From: Halovibrio salipaludis
GTDB taxonomy: Bacteria; Pseudomonadota; Gammaproteobacteria; Pseudomonadales; Oleiphilaceae
Reading direction: 5' to 3'
DNA length: 64,000 nt
Assembly (NCBI RefSeq): GCF_002286965.1
Contig: NZ_NSKD01000004.1
Location: 179,560-243,559 of the forward strand
Shown here: piece by piece, positions 1 to 8,233 of the stretch
Position numbering within the stretch: position 1 is the stretch's first letter
How the letters are laid out: each line of letters opens with the position of its first letter
Made by a program: the position numbers and the translations under genes
Notes under the pieces: generated by a model
Seen by the model: the letters and a program-made list of their open reading frames with translations, nothing else
Databases searched by the model: none
What the model was told of the DNA's origin: nothing

Positions 1-84
1 GTCCGTTATGCCTTCCTGGTGCAGATCCTCGGAAATGGCTTCCACGCTGTCCATCCGGTCGACGAGATAGAATAGACGTTTCAT
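1..84 (-). CDS. Conserved hypothetical protein, N-terminal fragment
   Basis: Only the first 28 codons are in the window and the rest lies beyond its left edge. The reverse strand reads MKRLFYLVDRMDSVEAISED followed by LHQEGITD. The ATG is preceded at the right distance by a near-perfect ribosome binding site (AGGAGGTGACCT), so the start is secure. The N-terminus resembles a family of small gammaproteobacterial proteins of unknown role that begin MKRLxYL and go on with a DxVEAIS motif. No function is assigned. It is divergent from the membrane-protein gene that starts near 216. Confidence 0.7.
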   Translation of the reverse strand, partial: MKRLFYLVDRMDSVEAISEDLHQEGITD

Positions 85-215
85 AGGTCACCTCCTGCTC
101 ATTCAGGGTTGAACAGGCTCCGAGACCGCTGTGCTTCGGGGTCTGTTATTACAAGGTACGACCTGATCAGAAAGTGTTCAAGCAGCATGATTGTATGCTG
201 TGCCAGAATAACCCC

Positions 216-1040
216 ATGACGATGACCTCACCTGTCCCCGTGAACACGCCACCCGAACAGTACCGCATCGCCGGGCATGCGGTCCGGCTTCTGCTGTGCG
301 TCGCCGCGTTGTGGCTGTTCATGCTGGAGGGGCGGCTACTGACAACCGGCTGGGTGGTGCTGATCTGGACGGTGGTGACACTGGTGATGCTCCGTGGTCT
401 GTTCGGGCGGGCGCGGATCAGGCGCAGGGCTTGGCGCAACGCCTACCTCTACCCGGAAAGTCCATGGAACCGGCGTCTGCGTGGCGGCATGTGCCTGTTC
501 ATCATTCAGCTGGGTAAAGCCAGCGTGCTCGCCGCGGTTCTGCTGCTGACTGTCGTCCGGATAGGGGATGAACCCGAGGTCTGGCGGTTGATGCTGGTAG
601 CGGTATTGCTGTTTGCGCTGGCAAGAGCCTGCGCGGATCGGGTGTTCTGGCGCGATGTCTCACCGGTTTACCGCCCGGAGCTGGTTGCGCGGGTAGGGCA
701 GTGGAGTGCGGGTATTGTCCTGGTCCTGTGCCTGCTTCTGTTGGCGCTGGTTCAGCCACAGCCGGATTTCCGGGAGGCGACCCTGGAGCAGGCGCTCTGG
801 CACGTTACCGACCGTGAAGCGGCCGCGAGCGTGGTCGTGGAGAAAGGCACGCAGTGGGTTGCGGCCTGGCAGGGCGCGGAGCAGTGGCTGGCGCAGCAGG
901 TTACGGCCCTGGATCAGCCGTACTGGTTCAGGGCAGGGGTATGGGTTTCCGTGCTGGTACGCCAGAGCCTGTTCGTAATGGCCCTGCTGGTGTTGTTCAA
1001 CGGTGTCCTGGCGGAGAGGCTGCGCGATGGCGGGGCGTGA
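216..1040 (+). CDS. Polytopic membrane protein of unknown function
   Basis: About 274 residues from the ATG at 216. An in-frame GTG at 174 and ATGs at 195 and 222 are alternatives, and none has a convincing ribosome binding site. I count about six hydrophobic segments: near residues 20-35 (RLLLCVAALWLFML), a second containing TGWVVLIWTVVTLVML, one containing ASVLAAVLLLTVV, one containing LMLVAVLLFALA, one containing GIVLVLCLLLLALV, and a C-terminal one containing LFVMALLVLFNG. No known domain was recognised. Its last 14 bases overlap the next gene, so the two are probably co-translated and may work together in the inner membrane. Confidence 0.6.
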   Translation: MTMTSPVPVNTPPEQYRIAGHAVRLLLCVAALWLFMLEGRLLTTGWVVLIWTVVTLVMLRGLFGRARIRRRAWRNAYLYPESPWNRRLRGGMCLFIIQLGKASVLAAVLLLTVVRIGDEPEVWRLMLVAVLLFALARACADRVFWRDVSPVYRPELVARVGQWSAGIVLVLCLLLLALVQPQPDFREATLEQALWHVTDREAAASVVVEKGTQWVAAWQGAEQWLAQQVTALDQPYWFRAGVWVSVLVRQSLFVMALLVLFNGVLAERLRDGGA

Positions 1041-2145
1041 GCGCTTGAAAGGGTTGGGGCTGGTTCTGGTCGGTGCGTTGCTGGTGGCCGGCTGGTACGG
1101 CGCCGGCGCATTCCATCAGGGGGAAGCGCCCAGGGAGGCACGTCTGCATCTGGTGCTTGATGGCAGCCACTATCGGGTGCCGCAATCCCGCCTGCCGGCA
1201 CTTCAGGCCCGTTCGGGGATCTGGTTCCGCCTGGGGGGTGCCCTCGCAAGGGAGGGGCTGGAGGAGCGTCTCGAACGGGGTATGGTCCGGCTCTTCGAAC
1301 CTGTCGAGAAGCAGGTCCCGGCGTTTCTGGACTGGTACTACAGCCTCGGGGGTGAATACACCCGCCTGAGTGGATGGGCGCTGGAGAAAATGGGCTTTGA
1401 AGGCAGGGCACTGGTGGTCGGCAGAACCGAGGAACTGTTGTTTGAGGAGACGGATTTCCGTTCGCGTCTGGTGGTGCTGGAGCGTGGGCTTGCAACGGAT
1501 GCGGGCCGCTATGCGGAGCGGACCCGGACGGGGTGGCGCCGTATGATGAAGGCCGCCCTGTCGGACTATGAGGTGCCCCCGCCCCTCAACCACGCCAGGG
1601 AGAATGATCCCCGTGCACTGGATCTGGATGGGCTGTCGTCAGGGGGCATGGCGGATGAGCGCAGCAGGCTGGAGAACCGCCTGGCCCTGAGCGGTGCAGG
1701 GGGGATTGCGACGGGGGCGCTGGTGTGGCGGGCGGCAACACGCGCGGCGGTGGCCTCCGGAGGCCGCGCTGCAGCAGCCCGGGGTGCGGGCAGGGTCGCC
1801 TCAAGGGCCGGAGCAGCGGCGCTGGCGGGACTGGGTAGCTGCGGAGCGACCGGGCCGCTGGCGGTAGGCTGTGGCCTTGTTGCGGGTACCGCTGCATGGA
1901 TCAGTATCGATTGGGCCATGATCGAGGCGGATGAGTGGGCGAATCGGGACAGGCTGGAACAGCGTTTAAGGGAAGGGCTTAATGGCGTGCGTGATGATCT
2001 GAGGCGCCAGCTCTCCCGGGCGCTGTCTGAACGGTTGGAGCAGCTGAATGGCCGCCACAGGCTCCGTATCCGCAGGACGCTGACCCCACTGGATACCATA
2101 AAAAAGGCCGCCACACAGGGTGGCGGCCAAACGGAGCACGGATGA
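1027..2145 (+). CDS. Membrane-anchored protein of unknown function
   Basis: About 372 residues. I chose the ATG at 1027, inside the end of the upstream gene, because GGAGAGG lies about 8 bases before it. The same frame is open back to 1003. An N-terminal hydrophobic stretch (GLGLVLVGALLVAGWYGAG) looks like a signal anchor. A soluble middle part follows, then an Ala/Gly-rich hydrophobic region around residues 225-300 ending in PLAVGCGLVAGTAAWISID, and a charged, probably helical tail. No family was recognised. The last ~15 codons also encode, on the other strand, the intrinsic terminator of the convergent porin gene, so the tail may be constrained by that hairpin. Confidence 0.6.
   Translation: MAGRERLKGLGLVLVGALLVAGWYGAGAFHQGEAPREARLHLVLDGSHYRVPQSRLPALQARSGIWFRLGGALAREGLEERLERGMVRLFEPVEKQVPAFLDWYYSLGGEYTRLSGWALEKMGFEGRALVVGRTEELLFEETDFRSRLVVLERGLATDAGRYAERTRTGWRRMMKAALSDYEVPPPLNHARENDPRALDLDGLSSGGMADERSRLENRLALSGAGGIATGALVWRAATRAAVASGGRAAAARGAGRVASRAGAAALAGLGSCGATGPLAVGCGLVAGTAAWISIDWAMIEADEWANRDRLEQRLREGLNGVRDDLRRQLSRALSERLEQLNGRHRLRIRRTLTPLDTIKKAATQGGGQTEHG
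2100..2128 (-). terminator. Intrinsic terminator of the porin gene
   Basis: On the minus strand a 9-bp stem (GGCCGCCAC/GTGGCGGCC at 2120-2128 and 2106-2114) with a 5-base loop is followed by six U. It begins 43 bases past the porin stop codon and lies wholly inside the 3' end of the convergent open reading frame. Confidence 0.85.
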
Positions 2146-2170
2146 TGATCCGCAGGATAACGGGTCCGGA

Positions 2171-3349
2171 TCAGAACCCGAGCTTGGCGGTGAACTGCAG
2201 CCTGTGCAGCTCACCGTTGCTGCCACTTTCCATCTCCTTGTCCCCCCAGATTACTTCGCCACCGAGATCCAGGTTGGAGATTGGCGAATAGATGAGGTTG
2301 GCATGTGCGCTGCTGGCGCTCTTCATCACGTTGCCCATCTCATCATCGTTATCCGAGGAAACGTGTGAAACTGTAAAATTGGAGCGCCACTGGGAGGTCC
2401 AGATGTGACGATAGGAGACAAAGCCGCCCATCTGGTTGATAAGCTCGATATCACCGTTGCTTTCGACATAGCCAGGGTTAAAGGCGCCAAGAGCGATGTA
2501 GCGTCCAAGGTTGCCAGCGTTAAGCTGGGCCCGGATATCGCTGCCTTGATCACCTACTGGCATTTTGCCAGAGAGGGAAACACCATACCCATAAGCTTTT
2601 TCGCGGGTATCCTGATCCGTGGCGAAGTCACCTTCATAGGAGACTTCACGTCCCAGAACAGCGACACTCGCATGTCCTGAATCCATGGGAACGTTGTAAC
2701 GGGCGACCAGGTCTGGAACGCTTGAGTTGTCAAAGTTAGTTGCTACGCCCACGTCGTCCTGAAGGTTGGATTGAGGGTTTTCGATTGCGAAATCCCAGTT
2801 ACCCGGGCTGTAACGGATCTGAGCCTGACGATTGAAAATGGTGCCTACCGGGCCGACGAAATCCAGATTCTCCGGCAGAACGCTTACGTCGTGAAAGGTG
2901 GACCAGGTCTGACCAATGGTGAAGTCCTGAAACGTCATGAAGGCATGACGGAGGCGGGTCCCATAGCTGTTTGAGACATTCTCATTACCGCCAGCACCGC
3001 GGAAGTCCACTTCAATATAGGTACCTACTTCACCGATATCAGTGTCTGTTGTTGTCTTGAAGAAGATCCTGCTTTGCTTTGCGTTTGTGTTGTAGTTTGT
3101 GCTGCTGTTATCGCCCCCTGTGGGAATTGCGGAAGGAACGAGGAATTCCTCGGACGCCGAGGAGTCGCCATCTGTCGCCTGGGTAAGGTGGGAATCCAGC
3201 TTGATAAACCCACCAACATCAAAATTCGTATTCGCCAGCGGCGTGTTCTCCAGTGCGGAAACCCGCTCCTCGAGATCCTGAGCCTGGACACCGCTGGAGG
3301 CGGCACCGATGGCAATCGCGAGGGCAGTCACTGAGAGTTTTTTGTTCAT
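2171..3349 (-). CDS. DcaP-like outer-membrane porin
   Basis: 392 residues from the ATG at 3349, which has AAAGGAGAAAT just upstream; the frame is open further, to 3382, without a better start. The N-terminus MNKKLSVTALAIAIGAASSG followed by VQAQ is a typical signal peptide with cleavage after AQA. A short predicted coiled coil follows (DLEERVSALE), then the motif VGGFIKLDSH that opens the beta-barrel of DcaP-type trimeric porins. The rest alternates polar and hydrophobic residues and ends in an aromatic (LQFTAKLGF), the usual C-terminal signature of an outer-membrane barrel. Substrate cannot be told from sequence; DcaP relatives import small carboxylates or negatively charged compounds. Monocistronic, with its own terminator. 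Confidence 0.82.
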   Translation of the reverse strand: MNKKLSVTALAIAIGAASSGVQAQDLEERVSALENTPLANTNFDVGGFIKLDSHLTQATDGDSSASEEFLVPSAIPTGGDNSSTNYNTNAKQSRIFFKTTTDTDIGEVGTYIEVDFRGAGGNENVSNSYGTRLRHAFMTFQDFTIGQTWSTFHDVSVLPENLDFVGPVGTIFNRQAQIRYSPGNWDFAIENPQSNLQDDVGVATNFDNSSVPDLVARYNVPMDSGHASVAVLGREVSYEGDFATDQDTREKAYGYGVSLSGKMPVGDQGSDIRAQLNAGNLGRYIALGAFNPGYVESNGDIELINQMGGFVSYRHIWTSQWRSNFTVSHVSSDNDDEMGNVMKSASSAHANLIYSPISNLDLGGEVIWGDKEMESGSNGELHRLQFTAKLGF

Positions 3350-3382
3350 TGTGATTTCTCCTTTTAGACAGAGCTTGAGCAC

Positions 3383-3425
3383 GGCTCATTCCGGAACGAC
3401 TGCTGTCTTCCGTTAAGAATGAGCC
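3383..3425. promoter_or_regulatory. Inverted repeat in the porin leader or promoter
   Basis: Two perfect 9-base arms (GGCTCATTC at 3383-3391 and GAATGAGCC at 3417-3425) are separated by 25 bases. They lie 34-76 bases upstream of the porin start codon. It could be an operator or a leader stem-loop; no regulator family is recognised. Confidence 0.4.
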
Positions 3426-3535
3426 TGCGTGGCGTACGGGATTGCCGCAATTAGACGTTGGTCGAAATCCATTGATCCGTGGCCGCACGCCCTGCGTAGT
3501 GAATCGGTACACCCGTCTCAACGCAGGAAGCACGC

Positions 3536-4207
3536 ATGATTACACTGCATCACCTCAACAACTCGAGGTCCCAGCGCATTCTATGGATGCTGGAGGAGCT
3601 GGGGATGGACTACCGCATCCAGCATCACCAGCGGGACCCGAAATCCAACCTTGCGCCGGAGAGCCTCAAGCGGGTCCATTCCCTTGGAAAATCCCCGGTC
3701 ATTGAGGATGAAGGGCGGGTGATTGCCGAATCCGGCGCCATCGTGGATTACCTTGCCCGCAAGGATTCCCAGCGGCGTCTGCTGGTGGAAGAAGGGGGTG
3801 AGGGCTTTCTGGACTGGACCTTCTGGATGCATTACGCGGAAGGGTCACTCATGCCGCCACTGGTCATGCGGCTGGTGTTCGAGAAGGTCCGCACCGGGCC
3901 CATGCCGTTCTTCGCGCGGCCCGTAGCCAAAGGCATTGCCGACAAGACCCATAAGATGTTCCTGGGTCCGCTCATCGCCTCCCACCTGGATTTTGTGGAG
4001 GACCATCTGGCGCGCCAGGACTGGTTTGTGGATGGGCGTCTTACAGCGGCGGACATCCAGATGAGCTTCCCGCTGGAAGCGGTGGTGGCTTCCGGGATGG
4101 CGGGGCGGCGTTACCCCAACATTGCCCGTTACGTGCAGAACTACCAGCAGCGCCCGGCCTACCGGCGCGCCCTGGAGGCCGGCGGCGAGTACGCCTACGC
4201 CTCCTGA
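3536..4207 (+). CDS. Glutathione S-transferase family protein
   Basis: 223 residues. The N-terminal thioredoxin-like half begins MITLHHLNNSRSQRILWMLE, and the arginine/serine-containing SRSQR stretch is where the catalytic Ser/Tyr of GSTs sits. The glutathione-binding motif SPVIEDEGRVIAESGAIVDY (about residues 52-72) is clear. An alpha-helical C-terminal domain follows, containing DWFVDGRLTAADIQMSFPL. The family conjugates glutathione to electrophiles; the substrate here is unknown. AGGA upstream of the ATG supports this start. The 3' end overlaps the convergent nudE gene by 13 bases. Confidence 0.88.
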   Translation: MITLHHLNNSRSQRILWMLEELGMDYRIQHHQRDPKSNLAPESLKRVHSLGKSPVIEDEGRVIAESGAIVDYLARKDSQRRLLVEEGGEGFLDWTFWMHYAEGSLMPPLVMRLVFEKVRTGPMPFFARPVAKGIADKTHKMFLGPLIASHLDFVEDHLARQDWFVDGRLTAADIQMSFPLEAVVASGMAGRRYPNIARYVQNYQQRPAYRRALEAGGEYAYAS

Positions 4208-4758
4208 ACCGGCCTGCCGCCCTGTTTCAGATCCCGGGCCATGTACAGGGCGGCGATCACCCGGGCCTCGTTCATGTCCTCCCGGGCCACCAGCTCGTCC
4301 AGTTGTGAGAGCTTCCAGGTGAAGACCTCCAGCGGTTCCGGTTCGTCGCCCGGGAGGCGGGACTCGCTCAGCCCCTCGGCGAGGATCACCCGGATGTGAT
4401 GGCCCATGTAGCCCGGTGACAGGGTCATGTCCTTCATCCAGGCAAGGTGTTCCGCCCGGTATCCGGCTTCCTCCTGGAGCTCCCGGTTGGCGGTCTCGCG
4501 CCAGTCCTCGCCATGTTCGGTACCGCCCTTGGGCAGGGTGATGTGGTATTCCTCGGTTCCCACTCCGTATTCACGGATCAGCACCACGGTGTCGTCGTCC
4601 AGAAGCGGTACGCACATGATGCCGGCGATCGGCGGGGTGCGCAGGCGTTCGAACTCGCATTCGGTGCCGTTGGTGAAACGCAGATGCACTTCCTCGATCC
4701 CGAACAGTCGGCTGCGGGCGACCAGTCGTGTGTCCAGTATCTCGGGCTTGTTTTCCAT
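4195..4758 (-). CDS. nudE: ADP compounds hydrolase NudE (Nudix family)
   Basis: 187 residues from MENKPEILDT. The frame is open 27 codons further upstream, but homologues start here. The Nudix box GGTEHGEDWRETANRELQEE plus AGY fits Gx5Ex7REUXEExGU exactly. The downstream SPGYMGHHIRVILAEGLSESRLPGDEPEPL region is typical of NudE, which hydrolyses ADP-ribose, NADH and ApnA. It is convergent with, and overlaps, the GST gene, and is divergent from pgl. Confidence 0.87.
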   Translation of the reverse strand: MENKPEILDTRLVARSRLFGIEEVHLRFTNGTECEFERLRTPPIAGIMCVPLLDDDTVVLIREYGVGTEEYHITLPKGGTEHGEDWRETANRELQEEAGYRAEHLAWMKDMTLSPGYMGHHIRVILAEGLSESRLPGDEPEPLEVFTWKLSQLDELVAREDMNEARVIAALYMARDLKQGGRPVQEA

Positions 4759-4828
4759 GGTTTCAGGGCCTGTTCTGTGAGACGGTAAGGCCAACAGTCT
4801 GGCTGGAATGGCAGCAGGGCGCAAAACC

Positions 4829-5512
4829 ATGAATGGCAACCGGTATACTCCAGAGTGGTACCTGTTCAGCGACAGGGAAGCTCAGGCCCAGGCGCTGGCG
4901 GGTCATGTGGCCAGTGCCCTGCGCCGGGTACTGGCCCGGAGCGAGGCGGTCACCCTCCTGGTCTCTGGAGGGCGTTCACCGGTCCAGTTCTTTGAATGCC
5001 TGGCTGACTGTGCCCTGGATTGGGAGCGGGTGTGGGTGATGCCGGTGGACGAACGGGCCAGTCCGCCGGAGCCGGAATCCCGCAATGAATGGCTGATCCG
5101 CCGAAGTCTCCTGACCGGCCAGGCCGCCGGTGCCCGCTTTGTGCCCCTGGATCAGCCCCTGGAGGTCCGGGCCCTGATGGACCGTGTGCCATGGCCACCG
5201 GTTGTGGCGGTTCTGGGCATGGGCGAGGATGGGCACAGTGCCTCCTGGTTCCCAGGGGATGCGGCATCACTTGAGGCCCTCCGGAACACGGCCGGGCCCG
5301 CGGTGGTGGCGACCCATGCCGCGAGCGGGCCGCTTGAACGGCTCACCCTGAACTGGCCGGCCCTGGCACAGGCCACGGAGCGGATGCTGCTGATTTCCGG
5401 GGATGCCAAGCGGGCGCTGCTGGAACGGATTGAGGCAAGCGACCTGGATTGGCAGGCATACCCTGTGGCCCGTCTGCTTTCGGCCCCTCTGAGCGTTTAC
5501 TGGAGCCCCTGA
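4829..5512 (+). CDS. pgl: 6-phosphogluconolactonase
   Basis: 227 residues. The ATG at 4829 is preferred over one 21 bases upstream because the family starts close to the first helix; the ribosome binding site is weak. Family motifs: TLLVSGGRSPVQFFECLA (phosphate-binding loop), VMPVDERASPPEPESRNEWL, and VAVLGMGEDGHSASWFPG. The enzyme hydrolyses 6-phosphogluconolactone to 6-phosphogluconate in the cytosol. One base separates its stop from eda, so the two are one operon feeding the Entner-Doudoroff pathway. zwf, usually the first gene of this group in Pseudomonas, is not adjacent. Confidence 0.9.
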   Translation: MNGNRYTPEWYLFSDREAQAQALAGHVASALRRVLARSEAVTLLVSGGRSPVQFFECLADCALDWERVWVMPVDERASPPEPESRNEWLIRRSLLTGQAAGARFVPLDQPLEVRALMDRVPWPPVVAVLGMGEDGHSASWFPGDAASLEALRNTAGPAVVATHAASGPLERLTLNWPALAQATERMLLISGDAKRALLERIEASDLDWQAYPVARLLSAPLSVYWSP

Positions 5513-5513
5513 T

Positions 5514-6167
5514 ATGCACAGCGACTTTGGCTGCCATCACCAGCACGATCTTGAGCACTGGCTGCGCCGTGCCCGGGTGGTGCCAATACTGACCCTGGAC
5601 GAGGAAACCGACGCGGAACCGGTAGCCGACGCGCTGATCAGCGGTGGCATCCGCGTTCTGGAAGTCACACTTCGGACATCCGCCGGCCTGCCGGCGCTCC
5701 AGCGCCTGCGCAGGCGCTTCCCGAAACTGGTGCTGGCGGCTGGGACGGTGCGCTCCATCGAGGATTATCACAGCGCCATTGATGCGGGGGCCGATTTTGC
5801 CGTCTCCCCCGGAGCCTCGCACACCCTCCTGCGGTATGGTGTTACGGCCAGCATTCCGTTGCTGCCGGGTGTCGCAACCCCGACGGAACTGCTGAAAGGG
5901 TTTGAGTTCGGCTATCGCGGGTTCAAGTTCTTTCCGGCGGCGGCCAGTGGTGGTCTACCCATGGTGCGCTCCCTTCTGGGGCCTTTTGCTGAGGCCTGGC
6001 TGGTGCCAACCGGCGGTATCAGCGGGGAGGATGCCGGGACCTGGTTGCGGGAGCCGAATGTGGCCGCGGTTGGCGGTACCTGGCTGGTGCCGGAGGAACG
6101 GATCAGGGCCCGGGACTGGCCCGGGCTCGAACAGCTTGCGGCGGATACCCTCAGGGATCTGGACTGA
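5514..6167 (+). CDS. eda: KDPG/KHG aldolase (2-dehydro-3-deoxy-phosphogluconate aldolase)
   Basis: 217 residues. It cleaves 2-keto-3-deoxy-6-phosphogluconate to pyruvate and glyceraldehyde-3-phosphate. The class I aldolase barrel is evident: ARVVPILTLDEETDAEPVAD, then VLEVTLRT with the catalytic glutamate, LAAGTVRS, FAVSPGAS, and GFKFFPAAASGG with the Schiff-base lysine. WLVPTGGISGEDAGTWL forms the phosphate site. It starts directly after the pgl stop and its TGA abuts the stop of convergent gloA, forming TGATCA with no intergenic DNA. Confidence 0.95.
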   Translation: MHSDFGCHHQHDLEHWLRRARVVPILTLDEETDAEPVADALISGGIRVLEVTLRTSAGLPALQRLRRRFPKLVLAAGTVRSIEDYHSAIDAGADFAVSPGASHTLLRYGVTASIPLLPGVATPTELLKGFEFGYRGFKFFPAAASGGLPMVRSLLGPFAEAWLVPTGGISGEDAGTWLREPNVAAVGGTWLVPEERIRARDWPGLEQLAADTLRDLD

Positions 6168-6608
6168 TCACCAGGTACCGGTGTTCTCCATCGAGGCCCA
6201 GGGTTCCTGGGGCTCCAGTGCGTCCCCTTTCTGCAGCAGCTCAATGGAGATGCCGTCCGGCGAGCGCACGAATGCCATGCGACCATCCCGGGGTGGGCGG
6301 TTGATGGTGACACCGTTGTCCTGCAGGTACTGGCACAGCTCGTAGATGTTTTCCACGCGGTAGGCCAGATGCCCGAAGTTGCGGCCGCCAGTGTATTCTT
6401 CCGGATCCCAGTTCCAGGTCAGCTCCAGCATGGGCGATTTATTGGCGTGTGCGGAATCACGGTCGCCCGGTGCGCACAGGAACACCAGTGTGAACCGGCC
6501 TTTCTCGCTGTCCCGGCGGCTGACCTCTTCCATGCCGAGCAGGTTGCAGTAGAAGTGCAGGGACTGCTCAAGGTCACTGACTCGGACCATGGTGTGCAGG
6601 TATTCCAT
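6168..6608 (-). CDS. gloA: Lactoylglutathione lyase (glyoxalase I), VOC family
   Basis: 146 residues. It converts the methylglyoxal-glutathione hemithioacetal to S-lactoylglutathione. Visible motifs: [20 protein letters not shown] with His5 as first metal ligand, LELTWNWD with a Glu ligand, NFGHLAYRV with a His ligand, and [10 protein letters not shown] with the last Glu. All four ligands of the bacterial Ni/Zn enzyme are therefore present. A perfect AGGAGG sits 6 bases before the ATG. Its neighbours suggest sugar catabolism, where methylglyoxal arises. Confidence 0.9.
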   Translation of the reverse strand: MEYLHTMVRVSDLEQSLHFYCNLLGMEEVSRRDSEKGRFTLVFLCAPGDRDSAHANKSPMLELTWNWDPEEYTGGRNFGHLAYRVENIYELCQYLQDNGVTINRPPRDGRMAFVRSPDGISIELLQKGDALEPQEPWASMENTGTW

Positions 6609-6643
6609 GGGGTGCCTCCTGTTGTGGAACGTGACAGGCGGGG

Positions 6644-6994
6644 TCAGTCGGAACCGTCCCCGTTGCGGTTGGGATTGTGGATGTAATGGGAGGCGTCGAC
6701 AATGCCGCCGCTGCGCAGATACTCCTGCACGGCCGGGGAGCAGTTCAGGTAGAACAGCAGCAGCTCGCGCTGGATGTCCTGGTCCTGGACCCGGGAGGCG
6801 AAATGGATCATGTCCCGGATACTGTCGTCACTGTTCCAGGGGAACTTGCGCTGGTAGCGCAGCTCCAGCAGCTTGCTCAGGCGTTCCAGATGGTAGTCAC
6901 CGGTGTAGGTCAGATGATCACGCAGCCGGAACCCGTTGTTGCCGGATTTTTCCGATTGCCGTCTGCTTCGTCGCCAGAGAGATCTGAGCAGCAC
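6644..6994 (-). CDS. Hypothetical protein
   Basis: 116 residues starting with GTG; GGGGAGG about 10 bases upstream supports that start. The sequence is soluble and probably all-helical, with a basic N-terminus ([10 protein letters not shown]), a middle [20 protein letters not shown] and [16 protein letters not shown]. The family was not recognised. It lies 35 bases upstream of gloA on the same strand and may be co-transcribed with it. Confidence 0.6.
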   Translation of the reverse strand: MLLRSLWRRSRRQSEKSGNNGFRLRDHLTYTGDYHLERLSKLLELRYQRKFPWNSDDSIRDMIHFASRVQDQDIQRELLLFYLNCSPAVQEYLRSGGIVDASHYIHNPNRNGDGSD

Positions 6995-7168
6995 CCTGTA
7001 TTGCCTCCCCTATGCCTGTCGGCCTGAGCGGTTAGGATCAACCGGCATTATGCCTTTGCAGCCGCAGCATCCAATACATCGTGTTACGTCTGTTTACAAA
7101 CTCTAGATCATTTTGTGCCCGCCGTGTGAGGGGGCGCACGCATTTGCCTTAAAGGACTGTGCACTCAA

Positions 7169-7669
7169 TCAAGGTCGCTGGTCGCAGTGGTGGTGCAGTG
7201 GCTTGTGCAGCAGGGTGCGCATCAGGGTAACGCCTTCGCGGGCACGGATTGGCTCCCGCCTTACCGGTTCAAAGCCGAGGCTGCGGAAAAGGGGCAGGGA
7301 GACATCGCTTGCCCGCGTTGTCAGGGTGGCGATACCGCTCTGGCGGGCAACGGTCTCCAGCTGGATCACAAGCGCCTTTCCTATTCCCTGCCTCTGCCAG
7401 CTGTCATCCACATACAACATGTTCACCAGGTGCGCCGGGCAGAGCTGGGCGAACCCCACGGGGCTGCCATCGGCCAGCGCCATCACGGTCAACCCCTGCC
7501 GCAGCTGTGCATCCGCACCGGCCGCGTCCGCCGCCCATTGGGTCCAGGCATGGCGCTGGGCCGCTGAATAGAAGCCGTCATCCACCGAGGCGATGCTGCG
7601 TCTGTAGAGGCTCAGAAGCGGGGTGCTGTCCGCTTCCGGAAGCAGGCGCTGGTAGTGGATCGCGTTCAT
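7169..7669 (-). CDS. GNAT-family N-acetyltransferase
   Basis: 166 residues from MNAIHYQRLLPEAD, with AGGTCAT upstream. The frame runs further upstream without a good start. The acetyl-CoA-binding motif A is clear: MLYVDDSWQRQGIGKALV fits V/IxxxxRxxGIGxxLl. Motif B follows as LTTRASDVSLPLFRSLGFEP. The substrate is not predictable. It is divergent from the lipoprotein gene; about 100-120 bases separate the two starts. Confidence 0.85.
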   Translation of the reverse strand: MNAIHYQRLLPEADSTPLLSLYRRSIASVDDGFYSAAQRHAWTQWAADAAGADAQLRQGLTVMALADGSPVGFAQLCPAHLVNMLYVDDSWQRQGIGKALVIQLETVARQSGIATLTTRASDVSLPLFRSLGFEPVRREPIRAREGVTLMRTLLHKPLHHHCDQRP

Positions 7670-7786
7670 GGGGATGACCTCGGAGCTGTCTCCGGAAACG
7701 TACCAAAACGCATCTGGATTAAACACACTTTTACAAAGTTCGCCGGTAGTCTTGGCACTGAAATGTCAACAAACCGGTGCAAAAAG

Positions 7787-8227
7787 ATGTCATATTCCGC
7801 CAGAAAATCGTCGATCCACGTAGCCATTATTCTGATCGCGGCTCTGGTACTGGCTGGTTGCCAGGGAGGTGGCGGTTCCGATTCCAGCAGCGGCGTTACC
7901 GATCTGCCCGGTGATGATGGTGGTCAGGATAACAGCCAGGAGACTGCCTCGCTCGCCTCGGACAGTGCTGTACTGAGCTGGGAAGCGCCGGGGTACCGGG
8001 TGAATGGAGATACATTGAAGGACGGGCATATTTCCCACTATGTGGTCTCCTGGGGACAGGATCCGGAAAACCTCAGCAGGAGCACAGAGGTGACCTGCCA
8101 GGACTGTCAGGCCATGGAGCATAAGGTGGAGGAGCTTGACGAGGGCACCTGGTATTTCACTGTCCAGACCGTCGATCAGGACGGGTTGACCAGTCCGGAG
8201 GCGGATCTGGCGACCAAGAAGATCTGA
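7787..8227 (+). CDS. Putative lipoprotein with a fibronectin type III-like domain
   Basis: About 146 residues from the ATG at 7787. An ATG at 7763 is equally possible, and neither has a good ribosome binding site. The N-terminus MSYSARKSSIHVAIILIAAL runs into the lipobox LAGC, so a lipidated, envelope-anchored protein is expected. A Gly/Ser/Asp-rich linker is followed by a single ~90-residue beta-sandwich-like domain (AVLSWEAPGYRVNGD, HYVVSWGQDPENLS, GTWYFTVQTVDQDGLTS) typical of fibronectin type III folds. A CxxC pair (TCQDCQAM) sits inside this domain. Function unknown. Confidence 0.65.
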   Translation: MSYSARKSSIHVAIILIAALVLAGCQGGGGSDSSSGVTDLPGDDGGQDNSQETASLASDSAVLSWEAPGYRVNGDTLKDGHISHYVVSWGQDPENLSRSTEVTCQDCQAMEHKVEELDEGTWYFTVQTVDQDGLTSPEADLATKKI

Positions 8228-8233
8228 TTCCGG

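Noticed and set aside
7100..7140. Terminator near GTGCCCGCC...GGGGGCGCAC
   Set aside because: The stem is imperfect and neither strand has a U tract after it.
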